Shown: piece by piece, positions 24,601-35,500 of the stretch
How positions within the stretch are numbered: position 1 is the first letter of the stretch
Layout: every line of letters begins with the position of its first letter
Origin: Durusdinium trenchii
Taxonomy: Eukaryota; Sar; Dinophyceae; Suessiales; Symbiodiniaceae
Direction: 5' to 3'
Length of the DNA: 64,000 nt
Assembly (NCBI GenBank): GCA_963970005.1
Contig: CAXAMN010004114.1
Span: forward strand, 205,045 to 269,044
Program-made: the position numbers and the translations under genes
Notes under the pieces: model-generated
Seen by the model: the letters and a program-made list of their open reading frames with translations, nothing else
Databases searched by the model: none
What the model was told of the DNA's origin: nothing

Positions 24601-25792
24601 CAGGTACAGTTTGGACACACATAGAGGCATGTTTTCGCCTGTAGGGCGGACTATAGAGACCTGGACGCTGGAGATTTGTTACCTATGCATGTTGCCTCTG
24701 AATTGCTAGCTAAATGCTGTGTTGTGGCTTCAAGAAGTTGGGAGAGACCGGCGTGAATAAGTGCAATTGTGGCTGTACATGCAAGCACGAGGTTCATGAC
24801 TAGCTAGCAGCTAGCCGCTGAACCGGACAGAGTTGGCGAGCATGTGCTACAAGCACTCAAGCTTCTGGGTGCCTATCAAAGAGTGTTGGCATTTGGCTGG
24901 TTTGTATCTCAGTGCTGTACTGGTTTTATACTTCCTAGCAATGACAACTTACAATCAACATCCTCTCCGTAGCGATCACAACGACCCCGACACACTAAGC
25001 ACAGTCATTCATGAACATCACCTTCTAAGTTAGTTGGAATGAGCTGCATCATTCATGAAATAGCTTCATTATCGCAGCAATCACAACAGGCCACAGCAAA
25101 GTCACATTACCCTTCCACGCGTGGCCATGCGGTGATGCTACTTACCACCCCTGATGTGACATTACCCTACCCCTTGTATCAGCAACAGTCAAAAGAGCAA
25201 AATGCGCGAGGCCTAGATTCCATAAATCGTGTGTGTGTGTATATATATATATATAAAGACCTCAAATCAGACCCAGATTCATGAAGCAGAACACGCGAGC
25301 TGGAGGCCTAGGCGGGTCGTTCAACATGTTTCACTACGCGGTTCAGTCCAAGGTTTGGCAGCTGGCGGAGTTTTTCTTGCACTTGGCTGCGCGGAAGGAG
25401 AGTGCTGCCCTGCTGCCTTTCCTTCTTCGTTAAATTGGTTGGTCTCCGTGGGGTCCACGTTCTATCTCATTGTTTGAACGTCCATGGATCAGGTTGAACT
25501 GTACTATGAGTACCCTCCAACAGCTCTCGTCAGTTCCTCAAGTTTTTGTGGTTCCGGACAACTGGGAGCTCAACATGTTCTTTCTTGGGCAAATGGTGCC
25601 ATGTGGCCATGTGGTTTGAATATTGCTGTGCGAAGGGAGCAGCATCGCCCGGAATGGCACCTGTTGAGCGCCGCATAAACAGCCCCCGCAACAGTGCTGG
25701 TGCCGTAGCTAAGTTGGTGTCACGCTGGAGACGCGGATCACCACAGGCCATCCCAATCTGGCACAGACGAGGGCAACTAGTAGCTTCTTGTT
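21622..25792. other. No gene recognised
   Basis: Only short frames. AT dinucleotide tracts occur at about 24513-24555 and 25230-25255 (GT then TA). No tRNA, rRNA or snRNA recognised. Confidence 0.45.
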
Positions 25793-26044
25793 ACTAGTAG
25801 CGATGCCAGGAGCCCAGTAGCGTCCTTGCTCCCAGTAGCGATGCCAGGAGCCCCTAGTAGCGTCCTTGCTCCTAGTAGCGATGCCAAGAGCCCCTAGTAG
25901 CGTCCTTGCTCCCAGTAGCAATGCCAGGCTCCTAGTAGCGTCCTTGCTCCTAGTAGCGATGCCGGGCTCCTAGTAGCGTGCAATGCCAGGAGCCCCTAGT
26001 AGCGTCCTTGCTCCCAGTAGCAATGCCAGGCTCCTAGTAGCGAC
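25793..26044. repeat. ~40-bp composite minisatellite
   Basis: Two modules of about 20 bases alternate: TAGTAGCGATGCCAGGAGCC and TAGTAGCGTCCTTGCTCC. Six to seven module pairs are present, with CAATGCC/CGATGCC and CCCAG/CCTAG variants. An open minus-strand frame (25709-25921) is due to the repeat. Confidence 0.93.
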
Positions 26045-27011
26045 TTTCATCGGACTTCCTTGAGAGCTGAGGCTGCTGGCGCAGCCTATTTAGCTTGGTG
26101 TCAAGTGGAGCGCCCAGTTGCACGACGCTCTGCCACAAACGATTTTCACCCTTTGGACCCCTTTGCGCATGACAATCGGTTATATCGCTCGCCGCTCACA
26201 CAGCGCTTTTGACATCAATGCGCGTGAGAAGCCAGGGGCGAGGGCGACGGGCGATGCACAAGGGTGGCAGCTGACTTGCCACGCTTTGAAGTGGGAGCCA
26301 ATTTTTTTTGGTGGGAAGTGCACGCAAGAGCCACGTTAACGCGCAACAGGGACTTTTCTGCATTTCCGCTGTAGTGCTTCGGCAGAAGCTGTGGCTATTC
26401 CCAGCATAGGCGTGAAAGAACCACTAGAGAAAGCCAGACTACGAAAAGGCAGAGCACCAGGGGTCTTCCGAGCCCCAACAAGCAAGAGCCAAGAGGCCAT
26501 CACGAAGCACCGTTGCATCGGAAAGAACGTGGGTCTTTCCCATTTTCCAAGAAAATGCAAAGCATCACAGTTCACCCGTCGAAGACATGAGAACTAAGAT
26601 GCGGACAAAACCATCAAGCATTTCATTTGCTTTGCGCTCTTTGGAAGAGGAAAGCACTCACAAAACAGAAAACTCCTCACAATTAAGCCATGCGTGGGAA
26701 AAGCAGAGGGCTCCAAGGACATAAAGCACAATGCATACATAATTAAGTCTGGCTTGCAGCAAACAAATTGGTACTTGGATGCACAGAATTATCCGCGTGA
26801 GAACACACGGAGCGTTCCATCAACAAGAAGTTATATACACACTGACAACAGGCGATGTAACGAAGTTCCGGGGTGAAAAGGAGAAATCCATAGAAATCCA
26901 AAGTACGCCTGTGAGATGGCGCCCTAAATAGTGCCTGTAAGACCTCGAAAGGTCTATCGGAAGAAACCAACAATGGACGCCTATCCACTCCAGGCAACCA
27001 CAACCTATAGC
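26045..27011. other. No gene recognised
   Basis: Frames up to 79 codons. The minus-strand frame 26743-27114 directly continues the LINE-like remnant to its right and may be a further decayed part of it. Confidence 0.4.
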
Positions 27012-27721
27012 CTAACGGACCCAAATGTTTGCAGTGCTTGACAAAGCTTGCGGGAAAACCTTTTGTCTCACCTTGTACTGCAAGAACCCATTTGAGAAAC
27101 CGGATCCACTCCACACTCTGGATTGTTGCGCCAAGATTGCGGAAGCAACCTGCGCCGAGAAATGTTCATCAGGTACATATATATATATTGCTTTATGTCC
27201 TGGGCCAGAGCATTGATTCACATTGACTGGGGCAACAGTCCCAGTACTAATTGCAAAATCAATGTAAAGCTCGAGGCAAGAAATGTTTTCAGGATGAGCT
27301 GGGTCTACATTGACAGGCCACTTCAGAGCAGTGGCCCAACGGAGCGCTCTTTTCAGAAAAGTTGTTCCAAAAGGGCATGGAGCTTCTATTCTAAGCACAG
27401 TCGCGCCAAGAAAAGGCCCTCTAGGTACCCACTTCACAGGGATACAGGAACCTGGTTCAAGTAGAACTTCTTGTTTTGTTAGAGACCTAGCTACGCATGC
27501 CAAATCAAGAACAAAGTCTCTCCAAGCTTCCTTGCCCGAATCATGGTCTCTTGGAATCGGTCAAAAGATTTTGCTAACATTGCATAAACATTGGACTTCT
27601 TCAAAGCCTGCTTTGCGGACCTATCTGCTCGATCATTGGCAAATGCATGCCAGTATTCTAAAGGGCTAGGAAAAATGATCGTTCCTTGATTCCCTTGATG
27701 TTGATTTGTTTGTTTGAGCAA
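27012..27721 (-). pseudogene. LINE-type RNase H/C-terminal remnant
   Basis: Read on the minus strand from 27721, the frame gives AFANDRADRSAKQALKKS, which fits the last RNase H motif (G/A-N-x2-AD-x2-AK). RFQETMIRARKL follows, then a stop and a new frame. That 163-codon frame contains CLELYIDFAISTGTVAP, a pattern that in my recollection recurs downstream of RNase H in dinoflagellate LINE-like proteins. The copy is broken by at least one stop, has no visible RT, and is of a different lineage and orientation from the array at 28343-58659. Confidence 0.4.
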
Positions 27722-28285
27722 CTCTTTCCTTCAAGGCACTCCACTGCTCCTTTCTGAGCTGCGCGTAGCCTTTGCCTTTCAGCTTGGCGTTATATAGTTG
27801 TACCAGGACAATACCAAAATATGGCGATCCAGGCAAGAGATCCAAGCAGTGTGGAGGTGGTGATGAGGTGGTGATGGTGATGAAGTTGGTATAGTGGTGG
27901 TGCTAGTGGTGGGGATCGGCTGTAATGGAGGTCGGTGCGGGTGCAGATACGAGTGGAGGTGGTTGAAGTGCTGCTCCTGTCACGGAATCTGTATTTCGAT
28001 GTCCACCAAGTGTGGGCCTGCCACGAAATCTCCAGGTTGATATTCGCATAATATACTGTAATATTGCGGCACCACCGATCTACACTTCAAGGTCCCCAAG
28101 ATGCTGTGCGTGCTACGAAATACTTCCAGAACAGCTGGAAATATTGAAATACATGCTCCTCTAGCTGCTAGCCAAGCTTCTATAGGAACAAATAAGGCCA
28201 TATATCTAGAAATTGTAGAGATAGATGTTCAACCAAAGTTTGGACATCGTTCTTTAGCTAGTCCATGGAACGGACTGCGCATATA
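27722..28285. other. No gene recognised; left flank of LINE array
   Basis: A GGT/GAT-rich purine-skewed stretch at about 27845-27970. The final bases (ATATA) lead into the TACA microsatellite. Confidence 0.5.
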
Positions 28286-28342
28286 TACATACATACATAC
28301 ATACATACATACATACATACATACATACATACATACATACAT
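28286..28342. repeat. (TACA)n at left edge of LINE array
   Basis: About 14 perfect TACA units preceded by ATATA. Element A starts at the next base. This is probably the left part of the genomic microsatellite that received the first insertion. Confidence 0.97.
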
Positions 28343-28391
28343 GGCTCAAGCCGTCCAGCTGTTCAAGGTCGTGGCCCCCAAATCGACCTAG

Positions 28392-28639
28392 TGCGCAAAC
28401 CCCTAGCGCACATAGCGTGCAGAACCAGGCCACCAAGGACCGGAGCAAGTCCCACTACAACACATTCATTGCCCGCAATCTTGCTCTTCCACTTGGCCGC
28501 TCTTGTGGACCTCTTCGGCAACTGGCTGATCTTGCTACTACCTCCGTGGGGACCTGGAGGTGACTGGCACTTCAGCTCTGCCTTTCTCTTGGGCCTGATT
28601 GTGTTCGGTGACCCGACCTTTGCCTACTTCCCGAGCTAG
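28392..28639 (+). CDS. Putative upstream hydrophobic ORF in LINE A leader
   Basis: The leader frame ends with a strongly hydrophobic stretch (LLFHLAALVDLFGNWLILLL, then GGDWHFSSAFLLGLIVFG) and stops at 28639. Copies C (GGDWGYFAANLLCLFVLG, near 41206-41260) and D (SGDWAFLTLLAFGLFVKG, near 48490-48545) keep a similar GDW plus hydrophobic pattern at the same distance before ORF1. No shared start codon is visible and the upstream frame differs between copies, so translation is uncertain; it could also be conserved RNA sequence. Confidence 0.3.
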
Positions 28640-28673
28640 AAGCACATCCCTGAGGTGTCCTGTACCCTGGACT

Positions 28674-29576
28674 ATGACGGCCTTCAGGGCTACCTCATGG
28701 TGCAGGAGCTATGTCACATGTCGGCAAAATCAGTGCACCAACTGGATCTGGCAAGACAAGCTCCGACCTGACACGCGATGTCGGCTATGTGGTACTTGGT
28801 GGCCCATCCTCAAGGTCACACAAGGAGGAACAGGCAAAGGCAAAGGACAAGGCCGGCTCACCAAGACCGACACTGCCAAGCACACACCTTGGTTGGAGGC
28901 ACCACCAGGCCTAAGCAAGATGAAACCCCTGAAGAAGAACAAGCTCCAGAAAGAAGCCACTGAACTCCTTGAACCAGTCTGGAGTGGCATGCCCAATGAG
29001 CTGCAAGACAAGTTGCAGCATCTTGGCATAGGACCCAAGAAACCGCCCGAGCCGGACCTTCATGAGATGCTCAAGACCCACATGGCGGCCTTGCCAGCTC
29101 AGGTCCAAGAGGCCGTCTCACGCCTCACAGCTCCAGCACCTGTTACTGAGCAGGACATAGCCATCAAGCTGAAGGGACAGGTCACCGAGCTGAAGAATCT
29201 CTCCATGAAGAAGACGCAACTTCAAGAGAAGCTCAACCTCACCAAGGCACAATACCAAGGTCTCCTCACTGAGATGCAGGAGCTCCAGCAGAAGCTTCAT
29301 GATGGCCAGCAAGCACTCAAGTTGACCTCAGAAGACTACATGAAGGCGGTGAACACTGAGCATACACCCACTGACCTGGAGACCAGCATGGAGGTGGACC
29401 CGCTACCTGCGGCTGTCGAGACCTTCGTAGCCACTCTTGGAGTCTCACTGTCAGCTGAACAGAAGACCCAACTCCATGGCCTGCTCAAGAGGCCCAATGA
29501 CGTGGACACGGACCTCGCAAAGCGCAGGAAAACGGACACACAGACAGTCCCGCCATCGCCGGGGTCGGGTGGGTAA
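28674..29576 (+). CDS. LINE A ORF1 protein (Cys-rich/coiled-coil, gag-like)
   Basis: 300 aa, start chosen at the ATG shared with copy C (MTAF). Residues 16-39 form C-x4-C-x14-C-x2-C followed by GTWW, a likely zinc-binding site; C10 precedes it. A Gly/Lys-rich linker (GTGKGKGQGR) follows. An Ala/Leu helix region lies at about 145-170 and a Leu/Gln/Lys coiled coil at about 170-235 (KNLSMKKTQLQEKL...). The C-terminus is KRRKTD, basic and NLS-like. By position it corresponds to LINE ORF1/gag-like RNA-binding proteins, but it has no standard CCHC knuckles or RRM. Its stop TAA lies four bases before the ORF2 ATG. Confidence 0.85.
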   Translation: MTAFRATSWCRSYVTCRQNQCTNWIWQDKLRPDTRCRLCGTWWPILKVTQGGTGKGKGQGRLTKTDTAKHTPWLEAPPGLSKMKPLKKNKLQKEATELLEPVWSGMPNELQDKLQHLGIGPKKPPEPDLHEMLKTHMAALPAQVQEAVSRLTAPAPVTEQDIAIKLKGQVTELKNLSMKKTQLQEKLNLTKAQYQGLLTEMQELQQKLHDGQQALKLTSEDYMKAVNTEHTPTDLETSMEVDPLPAAVETFVATLGVSLSAEQKTQLHGLLKRPNDVDTDLAKRRKTDTQTVPPSPGSGG

Positions 29577-29580
29577 CCCG

Positions 29581-32500
29581 ATGTCCATGCCACCAGGGTT
29601 TCAAGGGCTCCAGGTGCCGGTTCCCTTGGATGATTTTGAACAGGCACCAACACCTCATATGGTTTGCCGCGCTGCCTCAAAACCAGCATCGGCGGGGTCA
29701 ATGACAATGGAAGATTGTGATGGGGAACATGCACAATTTCCCTTGCCACTTTTGCAACACATTGCAGTTTCAAGGGATGCTTCAAACAAGTGTGAAGGGA
29801 CACACACCCTTGTTCATGAAGCTTACGATCACCTTCCTTCACAGGAACCCAGTTTTGACTCTTTTCATCCCGCGACCGATGATGGCCTGGCGTTTGGTGC
29901 ACCTGGCCCAGAAGTCGTGACCATCAAAGGAGGAGGAACACACAAGAGACCTCCCACCTCCAAAGGAGGGAAGACCATGATGCACGGCACTTACGCCTCA
30001 ACGACTGAATGCATCCTGCAGAACCTGACGATGACGGTCGGCAATCCTAGTGCCAGATGCTATGCCAATGCACCCTGGAGGGCTTTCACATGGACATGTG
30101 CGCTCCTCCAAGAGACAAATACCCAACCGTGGGGAAATCTACAAGCAGCAGTTCAAGAATCACTTGAGTTGGCAGAAGCGGTGGACATCCATGAGCTCCC
30201 GGGACTGCACCCGCTGTGGAAGAAGCATGATCTCAACATCCAGGGAGATGCCAACCACTTTGTCAACACCCTCTGGAACATCTCCCAGACGAGGGCCTTC
30301 CACTACCGCTTTGCAGAGATTCGTGAAGGTGGTTACTTGAAGGACCACATCCAGCAGCCCCTCTTGATCGACTTCCCCGATGACTGGCCAGAGAACACGA
30401 GGCTTCAGGATCTCTTCAATGGATGGGCCAACCAAGGCATGGGTCAATTTTTGCTGGATGACAAGCCGGTCCTCATCAGCCACATCACCAGGAACACCTG
30501 TGTTGAGGGCGTCATGACCAAGCATGCTAAAATCCTCAACCCCTACGGCACTTTCACAGTGCCCCAATCACTGGATGGGTTCGCTCGAGCCTCATCGGAG
30601 TATGTCCCGGCAGCCCTCATTTGCCACAGAGGACAGACCCACAACAATGGCCACTACTTTGCCATCCTCATTTACCGCGACCTCATGTGGTTGGCTGATG
30701 ATGGCAAACCTCCAGTGCACCTGGACCATTTGACGCCACAACTGGCCAGCCAAGTCACACAGGTGTGGGCTGCGCACATCGACACCTTCAGAACAACACA
30801 GCAGGTCATCAGGTCACTTCCACCACCGGCTGAGCCTGATTATGACCCTCCGCTTCATCCCAGCCCGGACAAGCGACCCCGGCTTGAGCAACCCCACAAC
30901 CAAGTCCACTTCGCCAATATCACCAACTTTGGCCGCCAGGTTGTGGACTGGTACTGGGCCCGCCAAAGCGAAGTTCACATATTCGTGGAGACACACCTTG
31001 ACCCCCAGAAGCACCAGCAAACTTGCCAGTACTTCACCATCCGTGGCCGCACTGCCTTTGGAGTACCCGCTCATCCCAATGAGGACAACACGGGTAGTCA
31101 TGGAGGAATCCTCTTTTTGGGCGATCAGGCTTGTGGTCTCACGCCACTGGAATCCTACACCAGCCAAGGCTGTGGATACCAAGCTTGTCTTTGGCAAGCA
31201 ACTGAATGCACCATCCTCCTCGCAGGCGTCTACCTGAAGACAGGAGAAACCATACAGTCCGACACTAATGCCACCATCCTTGCCAGACTCCTGAAGCTGG
31301 TAGAGGCTACCAAGCACCCATACATCCTGTTGGGGGACTGGCAAAACCATCCAAGCAGCTTTACCAGCACAGTGCTTCCCTCCAAGTTCCACTTCGATAT
31401 CAAAGCACCAGATCACAGCATCCTTTCAGGCAATGTGCTTGACTACGCCCTCCTGCACAATACCCTGGCACCGACAACAGCCCTCACCACCGACTGGGCA
31501 GTCCCCTGGAGGCCGCACACCCTCCTGACCCTCCGGCTGGACCTTGAAGCTGCTACCAAGGAGTATCGTCAGCCTCAACACTTTCCACCACTACCAGCCA
31601 CTCCCGACATCGACTTCAGGCCCTGGACTTCTTACCAGTCGCAAGCCTTTGAGATAGAGCTGTATGGCATACCACCCAATGCACAAGCCAAGCAGTGGGC
31701 AGATTGGGTGTCGTGTACGGAGCAGTACTTGCTACAAGAACATTCCTGGGCAGCTCAGGGCCGGGGATCCAACCTACAGGCAGTCACAAAACCTTTGGTC
31801 TCCACCAAAATCACCACTACGTGGAAGAAAGGGAAGCCAGCTTTCTGGGAGCAACTCAAAGTCAGATTCAGACTGGCCATGAGCATGCCAACAGATGTCC
31901 ACACAGGACCTGTCCGTGGCTTCAAGCAGGCCCTGCAAGATGCTGCAAAGCACTGGATTGGCCCACCGACTTGGGGACAACTGATGGACACCAGCCACCG
32001 CTGGCTCAAATACCGAGATCCACATGCTGCGGACCTGGTTCTCCACACCCTTGAGCACCAATAACAAGCAGCACAGCAGGCAGCCAACGAAGAGAGCCAT
32101 CTCCAATACAAAGCCTGGCTGAAGCAGGGCGAAGCAAAAGGGCTCAAAGGTCTTTTCCGCTGCCTCAAAAGCAGCGAGCTGGCCTGGGAACGGCCCTATC
32201 GGCAACTTCCACCTGAGGACAGAATGACACAACGGCTGCATGACTGGGGACAGCTATGGCAGATTCGGCAGAGCGATCAACCACATGAGAGGCCCAGCCT
32301 GCAAGCAGCAGCCAGGCAGCAAGCACAACAGCTGGAACCTTTGACCCTAGGTCAACTGGCTTGGACCCTCAAGCACCTGCCAGACAAAGCATGTGGCCCG
32401 GACGCCATCACTGCTCAACTACTCAGAACTGCACCACCGCTGGCACTCCCGCCACTTCTCCACCTGTTCCAAGAGATGGAGAAGCAAGCCCAGTTGCCCA

Positions 32501-35500
32501 CCCAGCAGCAGATGCACATGGTCATCATGTTGCCCAAATCCAGCACCAAAGAGCGGCCCATCACGCTCACATCCCTGTTGTACCGGGTTTGGTGCAGACT
32601 CAGAAAGCCGTTGCTGGACCAATGGCAGAAGCAGCTTCCCCCAACCATGGACCATGATAGAGCAAGACCTGGAGCGCAAGTGCTACAGGTTGCCCTGGAA
32701 CGCTTGCTGCGACAGGAAGTCCACAGAACAAATGGCCGACACGGCATCACATGCCTGATGGACATGTCCACTTTCTACGACACCATCAGCCTCACCAGAC
32801 TGCAGCAAGAAGCACAGCAGCTCAACTACCCGCCCCTGCTGTTGGAAATGGCCATGCAGCTGTACACAGGACCCAAAGCAATTGTTGCGGAGCAAGAGAT
32901 GACACCATTTTTCCATGTGCAGAATGGCGTCCCCGCAGGTTGCCCTCAGGCTCCACTGCTTGCCAAGGCAGCCCTGGCACCAGCCCTCCAGCCATGGAAA
33001 GCCAGCCATCCTGAAGCGCACCTCTCCAGCTGGGTCGACGATGTGGGCTTTGATCTGTCCGGATCAACCCCGATGACAGTCGCCAAAAAGGCTGTCCAGG
33101 CCTACCGTGACCTCCATGAGCGTTTGGTCCTCAAGGTCAACCCACAGAAAACGGCCTTCATTACCACCGACAAGCACACTGACAAAGCCCTGCGAGAGCT
33201 GTTGACACCGGATGATCCTCCAATCCAAACAGTCATGAGGGACTTGGGAGTTGACCACCAAGGGGCCAGACGACGACGAATCCCAGTGATGAAGCAACGC
33301 CTCAACAAAGCCCACACCAGAAAGCTCAAGCTTCGAACACTACGGCTCCCAGCCCTCAAGATCAGGCTACGCCTTCACCGAGGGGGCATACAGCCGGCTG
33401 CTCTGTGGGGAGTGGAAGGACAAGGCCTGGCACCAAGATACAGAACAGCACTCAGACAGGCCATGGCCCAACACTTGGGACACCACAAAGGCGGATTGCT
33501 GGACAGCACACATGATCTTCACCACAGGAAATACATTGACCCAGGCGATCAGGTTGTCCTGCACCACCTAAAAGCCATACATAGCCTCATCCAAGCCTGG
33601 CCAGACGACCAAATGGCAGCCCTCGAGCAAGCCTGGGCTGCCACCCACAGCCGAGTGCAGAACAACACCCACCCGTGGTATACAGTCCGCGGCCCCATGG
33701 CAGCTGCCATCACCTATCTCAGAGAATGGGGCTGGCAGGCAAGTACCCTCATGCGATGGACCCGCCCGGAGACACCCCTGCTGACGGGCAATGAACTTGA
33801 CCTGCAACAGCCTTGGTGGAAACTTGAGAAGGCCATCATCCAGGAAGCCCAGCAACAACGCATCAACCGCCTTGCCAGCAGACCGCACTACCACAATCTG
33901 ATCACAGGCATCGACTGGCACACTTATCATGCTGTCAAGAAACAACTACCGGCCCAGAGCAAGCACTACCTCAACACATGGGTCCAAGCAGCAGTCCAAT
34001 ACAGGGAGGCTACCAAAACCAAGCAATGCCCCCTCTGCCACGTTGAGGCCACCCCCAAGCACATTCTCTGGCTGTGCAAGTGGCACAAAACCCAAAAACA
34101 TGATCCAATGCCGGCAGAATGGATGGAGCGCATCACATCCAAGGATGAAGAGCCGCTTTGGACAGCAGGCTGGATTCCTTTAGAGCCCCAGGAACACCGC
34201 ACCCATGGGCATCCACATCAAGGCCATGGCTGCTGGGCTGACCTGACACCTTTGGCACCCCAACCTCACAATGGATGGGCCTACACCCTTGATGCCACGC
34301 CATCTTCCTATGATGAGCGCAACCAGATGTGGGTGTATGGACTCTGCATCCACACCATGAGCCTGGGACAGCTCAGTCGGCTCGGCGCCATCACCGGCGT
34401 GGCCCCCGGAGCACAAACAAAAGCCAGAGCTCTCCTGGCAGGAGTTGTTGCCCTGGCCAAGCACACCACAACCACAGCCAAAGTCATAGTCCAGCTGGTC
34501 ACCGTCTGGGAAGCATGGCACCAGCCCAAGAGTCGAGCACCTTTCAGGGACATCCTGGAAGAAGTCACGGAGCAGGACTATAGCCGCATCACGGTCCTGT
34601 ACGTCAGCAAGGCCACACGTACACCAGACGCCCCAGGCAATGAGCCCCAGCTCCGGAGACGACAGCGTGATGCCGCCCTCACGGCATGGGAGAGGGCCAA
34701 GCAGTTTCAAGACCACAAACAGGAAGAGTGGCAGCAAGTCCTCGACAACGATCACCAGCTGGTGTACAAGCATGCAGTGCAGAGGTTGGCCAAGATATAT
34801 GAAGATCCACAGCACTACATCCACCACAAGGCCCCGCGACACCAGGGCAAGCACACGAAGCAGTACAAGCGTGACCTGGTGAAGCAATGCACCAAAGCTT
34901 GGGATGACACGCACCATAGATGGGAGCCCCACCGCAGCGGATACCAGTGTGTTGCTTGTGGCACCAGGATGCATCAAGGCCTCACTAAGACCATCCTTGA
35001 GGAGCGCCTCCAAGAAAGCTGCCCACAAGTCCTCCTTGAGGAAGTCCAGGCTTCCCCGGCCCAAGCAGACCCGCCAGCCAAGAAACTAACCAGGGCCCAG
35101 ACCATCAAGAACCTCTTGCACCAGCAACAGCAACAACCGCCAGATCCCTCAGATCATCACTTTGCTGAGACCACTGGCTATCTCAAATGCCTCAAGTGCG
35201 GCGTCAACACCCACAAGCGGGTTAATGAAGAGGCCTTTCAAAGCTTCATCTCATCCAGATGCATCGATGAACAGTACACACAGAGCTCCCAAGCCCACTC
35301 AAGCCACAGTCTGTGGCAGAAAGGTGGCAAGGTGCGCTGCACCTCATGTGGATGCCAATGGAACTTGGACGCAGACTGTCGCATCATCTCCAACCTCCAC
35401 CTCACCAAGGCCTGTCGAGGAACCAGTGGCAAAGGCTCCCCTCCCATCAGTGAGTTCTTCAAGCGGAAGAGTGAAGCCCTAGGCCAAGAAGCTGACAGTG

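Noticed and set aside
28286-28342. TACA arrays as CRISPR or telomere repeats
   Set aside because: Plain 4-base microsatellite without spacers; no TTTAGGG array anywhere, only isolated words.
31755-32241. Long minus-strand frames inside the LINEs (for example 31755-32168, 34180-35064, 39830-40459)
   Set aside because: They mirror conserved ORF2 coding on the + strand, differ between copies, and have no motif of their own.
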